From NCBI GenBank assembly GCA_009704555.1, contig WLDY01000035.1, positions 1-6,948 on the forward strand: 6,948 nt of DNA, in the 5' to 3' direction. The notes beneath the pieces are model-generated. The model was not told the DNA's origin. It did not search any database and worked only from the letters and a program-made list of their open reading frames with translations. The position numbers and the translations under genes were made by a program. Position 1 is the stretch's first letter, and the number at the start of each line of letters is the position of its first letter. Below are positions 1-6,175 of the stretch, piece after piece. The DNA is from Actinomycetota bacterium. Lineage in GTDB: Bacteria > Actinomycetota > Actinomycetes > Nanopelagicales > Nanopelagicaceae.

Positions 1-839
1 CGCACGGCGGCGATTCCCGCTGCCTGTGCATCCATCACCAAGTTGTAGACCTTCTCGTATTCAGAGGTCGGATCACCGACGTAGATGGTGCGACCGAAGT
101 CAGAGCAGTAACCGTCGATAACGGAACCGAAGTCGAAGGAGACTCCCATCCCTTCGACGAGTGGGTTACTCGTCCTTCGATCCGAAGCGTCGCGAGTGTT
201 CTTCGGCCCCATCGACCAGACTGCGGTATCGAAGGACTCGGTCTTCGAGCCGAGATTGTTCATCTGGAAGTTGATCTCGCTCTTGAGGTCGAGTTCGGCA
301 GTTCCAGCAAGTACTCGGCCCTTGACGTTATCGAGTACGCCATCGACGAGATGACATGCCTTCGTCATCAGCGCGATCTCCTGTGGCGTCTTGATCCGTC
401 GGAGTCTGTTTACGACCTCTTCTGCATTGACGATCTCGGCATCGGGAAAGACCTTGATCAGATTCATCATCGTCTCGCTCCATGTGCGAGCCGATACCGC
501 GATCCGCTTGACCTGACCGTAACTCTGAGCGACCTTGGAGAACTTCGCATAGGCATCATCGAGTTCGGCCACCGTGGTGGTGTTCGTATCGACCCCGTTG
601 GGTGAATCGAACTCGACAATCATGCGAGGCAGGACGAAGTGAGGATCGAATTTCGGATGGAGGAAGGCGCCAGCGACCCAGTGATGGGTATAGGCGACGT
701 TGCCGAAGGTGACGACACGGCGTTCGGTACCAGTGAGGTAGTCAAGATCAGCTGAATGCTTCGGCAGGAAGATGAGGTCGATACCTCGCTCCTCCATCAA
801 GGCATAGAGCTTCTGTCGGCGCTCCTTGTAGTCGAACAT
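1..839 (-). CDS. M24-family metallopeptidase (Xaa-Pro peptidase / creatinase-like), C-terminus cut by window edge
   Basis: The first 279 residues of a cytoplasmic pita-bread-fold enzyme are present; there is no signal peptide. Residues 1-145 form a creatinase-type N-terminal domain. The catalytic domain begins at the typical RRIKTPQEIALMTKA segment (147-161). The first two metal ligands of the family are visible in FDFG (D236) and in YCSDFGRT (D247); the remaining His and two Glu ligands would lie beyond position 1. Members of M24 cleave Xaa-Pro bonds or hydrolyse creatine or ectoine derivatives, and the substrate cannot be told from this fragment. The ATG at 837-839 is supported by an AGGAGAGG ribosome site five bases upstream. 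The gene is the third of a probable operon with the SnoaL-like and DUF885 genes, 68 bases after the former. Oddity: the His found about 17 residues before the first metal Asp in many relatives is absent (S219 lies there, within GPKNTRDASDRR). The family call is firm; the subfamily is open. Confidence 0.9.
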   Translation of the reverse strand, partial: MFDYKERRQKLYALMEERGIDLIFLPKHSADLDYLTGTERRVVTFGNVAYTHHWVAGAFLHPKFDPHFVLPRMIVEFDSPNGVDTNTTTVAELDDAYAKFSKVAQSYGQVKRIAVSARTWSETMMNLIKVFPDAEIVNAEEVVNRLRRIKTPQEIALMTKACHLVDGVLDNVKGRVLAGTAELDLKSEINFQMNNLGSKTESFDTAVWSMGPKNTRDASDRRTSNPLVEGMGVSFDFGSVIDGYCSDFGRTIYVGDPTSEYEKVYNLVMDAQAAGIAAV

Positions 840-854
840 CTCTTCCTCTCCTCT

Positions 855-887
855 TGATTCTGAGTTGATCCTTAGTTGATCCCTAGT
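855..887. repeat. Three tandem 11-bp repeats between the SnoaL-like and M24 genes
   Basis: On the plus strand the units are TGATTCTGAGT, TGATCCTTAGT and TGATCCCTAGT, head to tail with no spacer. All share TGAT at the start and AGT at the end. The 11-bp period is close to one helical turn, so the copies would face the same side of the DNA. The array lies 15 bases upstream of the M24 start codon and just upstream of its ribosome site. It could be a regulator array, an mRNA element or a slippage product; the sequence does not decide. Confidence 0.75.
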
Positions 888-907
888 TCTGTATCACGCT
901 CATGAGA

Positions 908-1300
908 CTAGTGAGCCAACGGCAATTCATCTTCGTGGTTGTGCACTAACTGCCAACCCTGGTCGAACTTCTTCCAGACTCCGGTGTTTCTGATCTCACG
1001 TGATGGCGCATCGGCATAGACGACGGTCAGGTAGTGGCGAGCGACTGCCATATCCCCGTAGATGGTGATCTCCGGTTCCGTAGCATCGATTCGCTCCGCC
1101 TTGGGACCGCTTCCATCTTGTGGCCGGCGTGCGCGGACCTCGTTGAGGCCTTTGAGACCAAAAGCGAGATTGCGCTCGTGTGAGTCCCAGACCGTGCAAT
1201 CCTCATGGATGAACTGGTCGATCTTCGGTCTGTTCTTCTCGATGAAGCCCTCGTACATCGTAAGGACACCATTCCAGATATAGCGTTGATCGTCGTTCAT
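908..1300 (-). CDS. SnoaL-like / NTF2-fold small protein
   Basis: A 130-residue cytoplasmic protein of the cone-shaped alpha+beta NTF2-like fold (SnoaL / DUF4440 type), a fold used by ketosteroid isomerases, cyclases, hydrolases and simple binding proteins. Support comes from the length, the N-terminal helical stretch, a central segment with charged residues (HEDCTVWDSHE), and the family-style C-terminal strands RNTGVWKKFDQGWQLVHNHED. Transcription comes from the DUF885 gene, whose TGA overlaps this ATG by one base (TGATG), so translation is probably coupled. A GTG one codon upstream is also open, but the GGGGAG ribosome site lies six bases before the ATG and only three before the GTG, so ATG is chosen. 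The substrate is unknown. Its place between two putative peptidases suggests a helper or isomerase-type step in the same pathway; this is inference. Confidence 0.87.
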   Translation of the reverse strand: MNDDQRYIWNGVLTMYEGFIEKNRPKIDQFIHEDCTVWDSHERNLAFGLKGLNEVRARRPQDGSGPKAERIDATEPEITIYGDMAVARHYLTVVYADAPSREIRNTGVWKKFDQGWQLVHNHEDELPLAH

Positions 1301-1312
1301 CACTTGCTCCCC
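1298..1312 (-). promoter_or_regulatory. Ribosome site and TGATG stop/start overlap coupling DUF885 and SnoaL-like genes
   Basis: On the minus strand GGGGAG (1307..1312) is followed by six bases and then ATG at 1300..1298. The upstream gene ends with TGA at 1302..1300, sharing the A. The spacing fixes the start of the downstream gene and indicates translational coupling. Confidence 0.75.
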
Positions 1313-2976
1313 TTCGAAGTTGAACCTGCACGCGACCGACGTTCGTCGATCGCGACCAAGTCACTGGCGTCGCCGAGATACTCCAGTCGCTGCAACGAGA
1401 TCGGCACATTCCCGTTGAGCCATAGATAGTCATGGAAACCTTGTATCGCGAAGCCATCGCGGAACTTCTCGATCGCATCGGAGTAGAACTTGATGATCTG
1501 GGTCTTTCCGATCTGATAGGTCAGCGCTTGACCTGGGCTTGAGGCGAAGAAGACCGCTTCGTCATAGGCAGTGCCATGATCCATCGGCACCTTCTTCTCC
1601 AAGTAGGCGGTCGCAGTCGGGATATCGATCTCCCCGATTGCAAGATTGACATCGACGATCACGCGCATCGCTCGCAATTTCATGAAGTTGTACATCAAGG
1701 TCTGCGAGTGCGGCGCATCATCGAAGAGACCCGCAGCGAGCATCAATTCTTCGTTGTAGAAGGCGATTCCCTCATTGCTACCGGAGTCGTAGTAGTGGCG
1801 ACGAAGTGGGCGAGGGTGGCGCCAGGAGATCGCAAGCTGTTGATAGTGCGCGCCTTCGTGGACGATGCCGGCTCGAGTGTCGCGCGCATTGGCGATGTAG
1901 AAATAAGGAAGGTCGGCGTGAGGTGCCGGCACATAGGAATAGCCATCCTCATCGACGCGTGAAGGTCCGGTGAGGTCATCGGTGACACCCAGCCAACGGA
2001 TCGGAACGAGATAGGGCGGGATCGGCGCATTGAGATAGTGCTTCAAAGTCTCTGGCTGCGAGAGGATCCCCTCGCGAACGTAGAAGTCACGGACGCTCGC
2101 CTCAGCGCGCTTCTCATTGGCTACCTGCTCCTCGGCGCTTTGCGGAAGTGGCGTGACGGGCTTGTTGCGATGCTTGTTTCTGGCGAGTGATTCAAGCGTG
2201 ACTGCTCGCTCCCACTCGATGAAGCCGACCGCTCGCATCTCCTCCGGCGAATAGGGAACGAGTGCGATGTTGTCGAAGAACCATTGATACATCTCTCGTC
2301 CGATCGCCTTGATCGGTGCCATGGAATCCTTCGATCCAACCAACCACTCGCGATATGCGAGGAAGGCCGAGATCGCCCTCTCACTTCGAGTGGTCAACTC
2401 CTCTCCAAGTGAGGCAGATGCTTTCGGCAGAAGATGTGAGATGACTTCGCGGATCTGACTGTCGATCTTCTCAAGCAATTCGATCGCAACCTCGGCATAG
2501 GCCTTGATCGCATGACCTTCGAGGTTCGCGCGACCCTCAGCAAGGATCCGGGGTGTCTCTTCCAGGATGAGTGAGACCTCTCGAAGGGCTTCTTCCGTTA
2601 CTTCAAGAGGGAGGAGGTGGTCGAAGAGGACTCCGATGCTCTGGTCGATGTAGAAGCGCGGTTGCTCCTGCCAGATTCGAAGATGATCCAGCTCCCAGAG
2701 CGCGCGATGTATCGCACTGCCGATCAATCGATACTCGACGTAACTTTCGATGTCGACCTTGGGTGAGCTCGCACTTCCCGCGTCGATCTTCTCGAATCGA
2801 TCCAAGAAGACGCGGACATCGCTCCGATAGCGCGCTACATCATCCTTACTCCAATGAGGAGTCCAACCTTTGGGGCGTTCGATGCGCGGGATGTCATCAT
2901 GCGATCGCGGTTGTTGCAGTCGTCGCCAATCCCAGAACTCTTGACCGAGTTGGGCAATCTCACCGGCTACTGACAT
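1300..2976 (-). CDS. DUF885 family protein, putative zinc-dependent peptidase
   Basis: A 558-residue protein without signal peptide, so probably cytoplasmic. It is recognised as DUF885 by three landmarks in the C-terminal half: a metal-site motif IVHEGAHYQQ (H373, E374, H377), a second acidic motif NEGIAFYNEEL (E402, likely third ligand, equivalent to the family's EGWALYAEEL), and SPGQALTYQIGK (480-491), one of the most constant parts of the family. The N-terminal ~300 residues are mostly helical, with heptad-like stretches around 125-180. DUF885 members are treated as M32/gluzincin-like metallopeptidases; few have been tested. The usual motif is longer (HExxPGHH), so the shortened HEGAH here is notable. 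The ATG is preceded by GGAG seven bases upstream. The gene heads a likely operon with the SnoaL-like and M24 genes, 130 bases after the oxidoreductase. Two putative peptidases in one operon suggest peptide or amide breakdown; the substrate is unknown. Confidence 0.88.
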   Translation of the reverse strand: MSVAGEIAQLGQEFWDWRRLQQPRSHDDIPRIERPKGWTPHWSKDDVARYRSDVRVFLDRFEKIDAGSASSPKVDIESYVEYRLIGSAIHRALWELDHLRIWQEQPRFYIDQSIGVLFDHLLPLEVTEEALREVSLILEETPRILAEGRANLEGHAIKAYAEVAIELLEKIDSQIREVISHLLPKASASLGEELTTRSERAISAFLAYREWLVGSKDSMAPIKAIGREMYQWFFDNIALVPYSPEEMRAVGFIEWERAVTLESLARNKHRNKPVTPLPQSAEEQVANEKRAEASVRDFYVREGILSQPETLKHYLNAPIPPYLVPIRWLGVTDDLTGPSRVDEDGYSYVPAPHADLPYFYIANARDTRAGIVHEGAHYQQLAISWRHPRPLRRHYYDSGSNEGIAFYNEELMLAAGLFDDAPHSQTLMYNFMKLRAMRVIVDVNLAIGEIDIPTATAYLEKKVPMDHGTAYDEAVFFASSPGQALTYQIGKTQIIKFYSDAIEKFRDGFAIQGFHDYLWLNGNVPISLQRLEYLGDASDLVAIDERRSRAGSTSKGSK

Positions 2977-3106
2977 CGTCGCTCTCCACGCTTTCGCACT
3001 GAATCGGAAGATTTCATTCGAACGCCAGAACTCTATCTAGATTTTGCACGCTTGGAATAGAGGCGAGGCGCGAGGTTAGAATCCGAATAGCGAACATGAA
3101 GGTGGA

Positions 3107-4207
3107 TCACCAATCAGGTTTGGGCTTCGGCCTTCCATTGAGATACTGATTCGGCCAGGCAATGGTCAACTCATCGGCCGGGATCACATCCTTGAGTTCG
3201 ATCGCAGCATTGAGAGCCCAATTGGGATTACGCAATAGTTCGCGACCTAGCATCACAGCATCCGCCTCGCCACGGGTCACAATCTCATTGGCGATCTTGG
3301 CATCTGTGAGAAGGCCGACCGCCGCAGTTGGCACTCCACTCACTTCGCGGATCTCTCTCGCAAAAGGCACTTGATAGCCCGGGCCAATCGGATATGTGAC
3401 ATCAGTCTTAATGCCACCTGAGGATGCATCGATGAGGTCGACCCCGAGTGGCAATAGCTCATTGGCGAGCCGTGCACTATCGCCTACCCGCCATCCGCCT
3501 TCGATCCAGTCATCAGCAGAGAGACGGAGGAAGAGAGGGTGTGAGGCCGGCCAGACCTCTCGGATGGCAACTGCCACCTCTTTCACGAATCGGGTGCGAT
3601 TCTCAAAGGAGCCACCGTATTGATCACTTCTCCTATTTGTTACTGGTGAGAGGAAAGAATGGACGAGATAGCCATGTGCGCCATGGATCTCGACGACATC
3701 GAAACCGGCGCTCAGCGCATGGGTTGCAGCGTTTCGATAGTCAGTGATGATTGCTTTGATCTCTTCCAGTTCGAGCGCATGGGGTGTCGGCAACTTTCCG
3801 AATGCCACCTCAGATGGAGCCATCGATTGCCAACCTCCTGCAGAGGGTGGGACGTAGTCCTGCCCTTGCCAGGGCGATGTGGTCGAACCCTTCTGGCCTG
3901 CATGCCAGAGTTGAATTCCGATCTTCGATCCTTGTGAATGTACGAAATCAACGATCCGACTCCAGGCCTTTGCCTGATCGGAGCTCCAGATACCGGTATC
4001 CATCAATGTCGAGCGACCGGTCGGTGAGATTCCACTCGCCTCGGTCATCAAGAAGCCGACCCGCCGGATGGCGTACTGCGCAAGATGAGCGAAATGCCAA
4101 TCATTCGGCATACCGTCGACGGCCGAGTACATGCACATCGGCGAGAGCCAGATCCGATTCGGGATGCTGAGCTCTCGTATCTTCATCGGTGAAAAGAGGT
4201 GCGGCAC
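3107..4207 (-). CDS. Old Yellow Enzyme family NADH:flavin oxidoreductase, YqjM class
   Basis: A 366-residue FMN-binding TIM barrel that in this family uses NAD(P)H to reduce activated C=C bonds of enals, enones or nitro compounds. Class markers, read directly: SPMCMYSA with C25 and Y27 (the Cys that tunes FMN in YqjM), NDWHFAHLAQYA (35-46), GIQLWHAG with Q99 (98-104), IHGAHGYL with the substrate-binding pair H175/H178 and Y180, LSPVTNRRSDQYGGSFENR (186-204), DWIEGGW (233-239), PGYQVPFA (276-283) and the phosphate-binding ADAVMLGRELLRNPNW (315-330). The protein is nearly full length for the class. The start is GTG: an in-frame TAG sits four codons upstream, and PHLFSPMKI matches the usual N-terminus. 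There is no good ribosome site; a TAGAGT box six bases upstream suggests a leaderless message. Odd residues: W101 and Q105 in the FMN-site segment, and N357 where YqjM has its C-terminal Arg finger. The family is certain; the physiological substrate is unknown. Confidence 0.95.
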   Translation of the reverse strand: MPHLFSPMKIRELSIPNRIWLSPMCMYSAVDGMPNDWHFAHLAQYAIRRVGFLMTEASGISPTGRSTLMDTGIWSSDQAKAWSRIVDFVHSQGSKIGIQLWHAGQKGSTTSPWQGQDYVPPSAGGWQSMAPSEVAFGKLPTPHALELEEIKAIITDYRNAATHALSAGFDVVEIHGAHGYLVHSFLSPVTNRRSDQYGGSFENRTRFVKEVAVAIREVWPASHPLFLRLSADDWIEGGWRVGDSARLANELLPLGVDLIDASSGGIKTDVTYPIGPGYQVPFAREIREVSGVPTAAVGLLTDAKIANEIVTRGEADAVMLGRELLRNPNWALNAAIELKDVIPADELTIAWPNQYLNGRPKPKPDW

Positions 4208-4213
4208 GGTCGA

Positions 4214-4219
4214 ACTCTA
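4214..4219 (-). promoter_or_regulatory. Probable -10 element (TAGAGT) of a leaderless promoter for the oxidoreductase
   Basis: TAGAGT fits the actinobacterial TANNNT pattern and is followed by six bases and then the GTG start at 4207, the spacing expected if transcription begins at the start codon. The region lacks a Shine-Dalgarno sequence. No convincing -35 box is visible 16-18 bases upstream, so this is moderate evidence only. Confidence 0.4.
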
Positions 4220-4305
4220 CTGTCTCAATGTCTGCTCGATGAACGCCAAAGAGGAAGAAGACGTAACGGAGTACAGACTTGTGCTACTTCTTAGAGGAGG
4301 GTGGC

Positions 4306-6006
4306 CTATGCGCGCTTATACCCTCGAGGGCACTTCTTCTCTTTCGCTGGCACCTTCTTCGTAACGCTTCCACGCACGCATGTAATGGACTTCTTACTCT
4401 TCTTTCGGGCTTCGACTTCTTCTGCTGGTGCTGGCGTAGTTGTTGTCTCCGTTTTCACCACAGGCGGTGTCTCCTGGCTCAGCTTCACACGAAGAGTAGG
4501 AGCAGAGAAGGTGAAGCCGTATGCACCCAAACGAAGCAGGCCTAAGGATTCGGAGATAGTCGTCGCTGCCACTTGGTTGACTCCGCCCTCAGAGACTACG
4601 GATACAGACGCCTTGATCGGCGCATTGGAAAAGCCATAAACACAACGAGCGATATCGGAACGCATGACCAAGTCGTATGTGCCCTTGAACTCAGATCCAT
4701 CGTTCAAGAAGTGTGGCGCCAAAACCTTGTAATCCAAACTACCCTCCGCTGCATTGAAGGTTGGAGGACCAGGTAGATACGTCGTCGCATTTGTGCTCAC
4801 GATTCCAACTAATTTATCTTCGGGGGATTTGCAACCCCCCGTAACGTCTCCATTGATGGTTCTAATCGTCCAGGTACTCACTTGAGAGGCTGAACGGTCC
4901 TCAACGATGGGGAGCCAGTGGGACAGCTCCGTCATCCCTGACACGCTGTTGGATGGGCTCCGCAAGACGCTAATCCAATCTTGCGGACCGCACGGCCCTC
5001 CGCGAGAGGCAGGGTTCTTGCATCCATACCCCTCTCCCATGTTGAGATAGAAGGGATCCATCGAAGAGTAGAAATTCTTCAAGGCTTCAGGCGTTTGTGA
5101 CTTCTTCACCCATCCGTGAATTATCGGAACGGTCACTGACTTGCCCTTCACCGAGAGCAACTGCTCTGACGAAGAATTTAGACTCATCTCGGCATCAACT
5201 TCGGTGATGCGCCCATGGAGCCAACCACCCACTTGAGTGCTAAGTCGAAGCGAGAGTCCAATTTCAAGGTCCTTAGGCGCAACCACTGGCATCGCACATT
5301 CTGTGCCGTTCGTCTGCACTCCGGCGCAATTGGTTGATTGGGCGCCACTATTGATCCCGAGCGCCGAGTATCTGGTCGGATCTAGCGCCTGCTCATACAT
5401 CGGGAAGTTGCCGCTAATCACTGCCACTGGCCAGATGGCCATCTCCAGCGAGTTGGTCCTGAACTTAGTCTGATCAGGCATACGAAGTCCGTCGACGACA
5501 GCAGAGACGAGATAGGAGTCTCCCTTCTCATGAGCTGCTTCAGGAATTCTTACCAGGAATGTGCTCCCGGAGCTCGGAAGATTGAACTCCTTTGAGCCTT
5601 TGAAGGACTCACTTCGAGGCAGGGGGAAATATCGATCAAAGAGGACCTTCAGTTTCTTGCCATTGGTCTCTGCCAAGACCTCTTCAATGCAGTCAGTCTT
5701 GTAGTCGATACACATTCCGAGTGGAGCTTGATATTTTTGAAACTGATTTGTCGGACACTTCTCCGACGGAAAACTCTCACAAAGGGCTACCGAAAGGACT
5801 CTTCCCACACCCACCTTGTAGTTGTCTGATGCAAAACTCATGAGGTTTGGATTAGCAAATTTCGCAAAGGACTCGGTAATTCCGCCACCGAGGATCCCCC
5901 AGTGAGCCTCTTCGCTCGGCACTGGCGACGGGGTCCAATTCGCATGAGCTGGAACAAAGCCCAGGAAGAGAAATAGAGCAATTAGGGGCGATAGGAGCCG
6001 CTTCAC
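4306..6006 (-). CDS. Exported cysteine-rich protein with basic C-terminal mini-domain, function unknown
   Basis: I do not recognise a catalytic family. The 566-residue protein starts with a clear Sec signal peptide: basic MKR, a hydrophobic core LIALFLFLG, and cleavage after AHA (about residue 22). The mature part is rich in short beta-prone segments and holds twelve cysteines, mostly in close pairs (76/84, 99/106, 227/237, 329/339, 392/455, 543/559), which suits disulfides outside the cell. A Thr/Pro/Glu-rich linker (about 511-535) leads to a Lys-rich tail with ITCVRG and KCPRGYKR; I recall similar tails on exported proteins of freshwater Actinobacteria. The reading frame is open 19 codons further upstream to an ATG at 6063, but that stretch (CRCHLC) would put residues in front of the signal peptide. 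GTG at 6006 fits both the signal peptide and a TAATAT box. It is transcribed divergently from the DinB-like gene and lies 98 bases before the oxidoreductase. Surface attachment or binding is a guess. Confidence 0.85.
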   Translation of the reverse strand: MKRLLSPLIALFLFLGFVPAHANWTPSPVPSEEAHWGILGGGITESFAKFANPNLMSFASDNYKVGVGRVLSVALCESFPSEKCPTNQFQKYQAPLGMCIDYKTDCIEEVLAETNGKKLKVLFDRYFPLPRSESFKGSKEFNLPSSGSTFLVRIPEAAHEKGDSYLVSAVVDGLRMPDQTKFRTNSLEMAIWPVAVISGNFPMYEQALDPTRYSALGINSGAQSTNCAGVQTNGTECAMPVVAPKDLEIGLSLRLSTQVGGWLHGRITEVDAEMSLNSSSEQLLSVKGKSVTVPIIHGWVKKSQTPEALKNFYSSMDPFYLNMGEGYGCKNPASRGGPCGPQDWISVLRSPSNSVSGMTELSHWLPIVEDRSASQVSTWTIRTINGDVTGGCKSPEDKLVGIVSTNATTYLPGPPTFNAAEGSLDYKVLAPHFLNDGSEFKGTYDLVMRSDIARCVYGFSNAPIKASVSVVSEGGVNQVAATTISESLGLLRLGAYGFTFSAPTLRVKLSQETPPVVKTETTTTPAPAEEVEARKKSKKSITCVRGSVTKKVPAKEKKCPRGYKRA

Positions 6007-6013
6007 CTTACTA

Positions 6014-6019
6014 ATATTA
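6014..6019 (-). promoter_or_regulatory. -10 element (TAATAT) of a leaderless promoter for the exported protein
   Basis: TAATAT matches five of six bases of the TATAAT consensus. It is followed by seven bases (TAGTAAG) and then the GTG at 6006, which is also the first codon of the signal peptide. A weak ATGTCA sits 18 bases upstream as a possible -35. No Shine-Dalgarno sequence precedes the GTG. Together this points to transcription starting at or next to the start codon. Confidence 0.6.
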
Positions 6020-6080
6020 CGCACCGATTCACAGAGATGACATCTGCACCTCGCAAGATTCAAAGACTTTGCGCTCTGCA

Positions 6081-6109
6081 GATAGCAAAACCGTTATCAA
6101 TTCTGATAG
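6081..6109. promoter_or_regulatory. Cluster of GATA/TATC half-sites in the divergent intergenic region
   Basis: Two overlapping dyads are visible: GATAGC-N6-GTTATC (6081..6098, one mismatch between arms) and TATCA-N4-TGATA (6095..6108, perfect arms). They share the middle TATC. They lie between the divergent starts at 6006 and 6176, a usual place for an operator, but the arms are short and could arise by chance. No regulator gene is in the window. Confidence 0.3.
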
Positions 6110-6126
6110 GACCATGTGAGATGCTT

Positions 6127-6151
6127 TGCTCTCGATTGAATCCGAAGAGCA
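6127..6151 (+). other. Small hairpin in the presumed 5' leader of the DinB-like gene
   Basis: TGCTCTCG (6127..6134) can pair with CGAAGAGCA (6143..6151), giving eight base pairs with one bulged A (6145) and an eight-base loop. It ends 13 bases before the ribosome site. There is no following T-run on either strand, so it does not look like a terminator. Confidence 0.3.
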
Positions 6152-6164
6152 CTTGAAGATGAAT

Positions 6165-6169
6165 GGGAG
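6165..6169 (+). promoter_or_regulatory. Ribosome site that decides the TTG start of the DinB-like gene
   Basis: GGGAG is followed by six bases and then TTG at 6176. The frame upstream is closed by TGA at 6137..6139, and no ATG or GTG lies between that stop and the TTG, which supports the unusual start codon. Confidence 0.7.
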
Positions 6170-6175
6170 ATCGAG

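Noticed and set aside
351..605. Plus-strand open frame of 84 codons.
   Set aside because: It lies wholly inside the M24 gene on the other strand, whose translation shows clear family motifs; the plus-strand product resembles nothing.
1301..1303. GTG as start of the SnoaL-like gene, one codon upstream of ATG.
   Set aside because: The ribosome site would be only three bases away; ATG has six-base spacing and the TGATG overlap.
3030..3035. TAGAGT as a -10 box for the DUF885 operon.
   Set aside because: It has no convincing -35 partner and sits about 55 bases before the start in an AT-rich patch. It is possible but too weak to list; nothing else was seen in the 130-base gap 2977..3106.
4240..4296. 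AAGAAG...CTTCTT inverted arms after the exported-protein gene, followed by a pyrimidine run on the minus strand.
   Set aside because: The stem is only six A/G-rich pairs with a loop of more than 20 bases, so it is not a credible intrinsic terminator. No other structure was seen in 4208..4305.
6007..6063. Open frame extending the exported protein to an ATG at 6063, giving a cysteine-rich leader (CRCHLC).
   Set aside because: It would bury the signal peptide behind 19 residues and overlap a strong TAATAT -10 box; the GTG at 6006 explains both.
6061..6071. CAAAGACTTTG inverted repeat.
   Set aside because: Five-base arms around a single base; short enough to be chance and not positioned like an operator for the mapped promoter.
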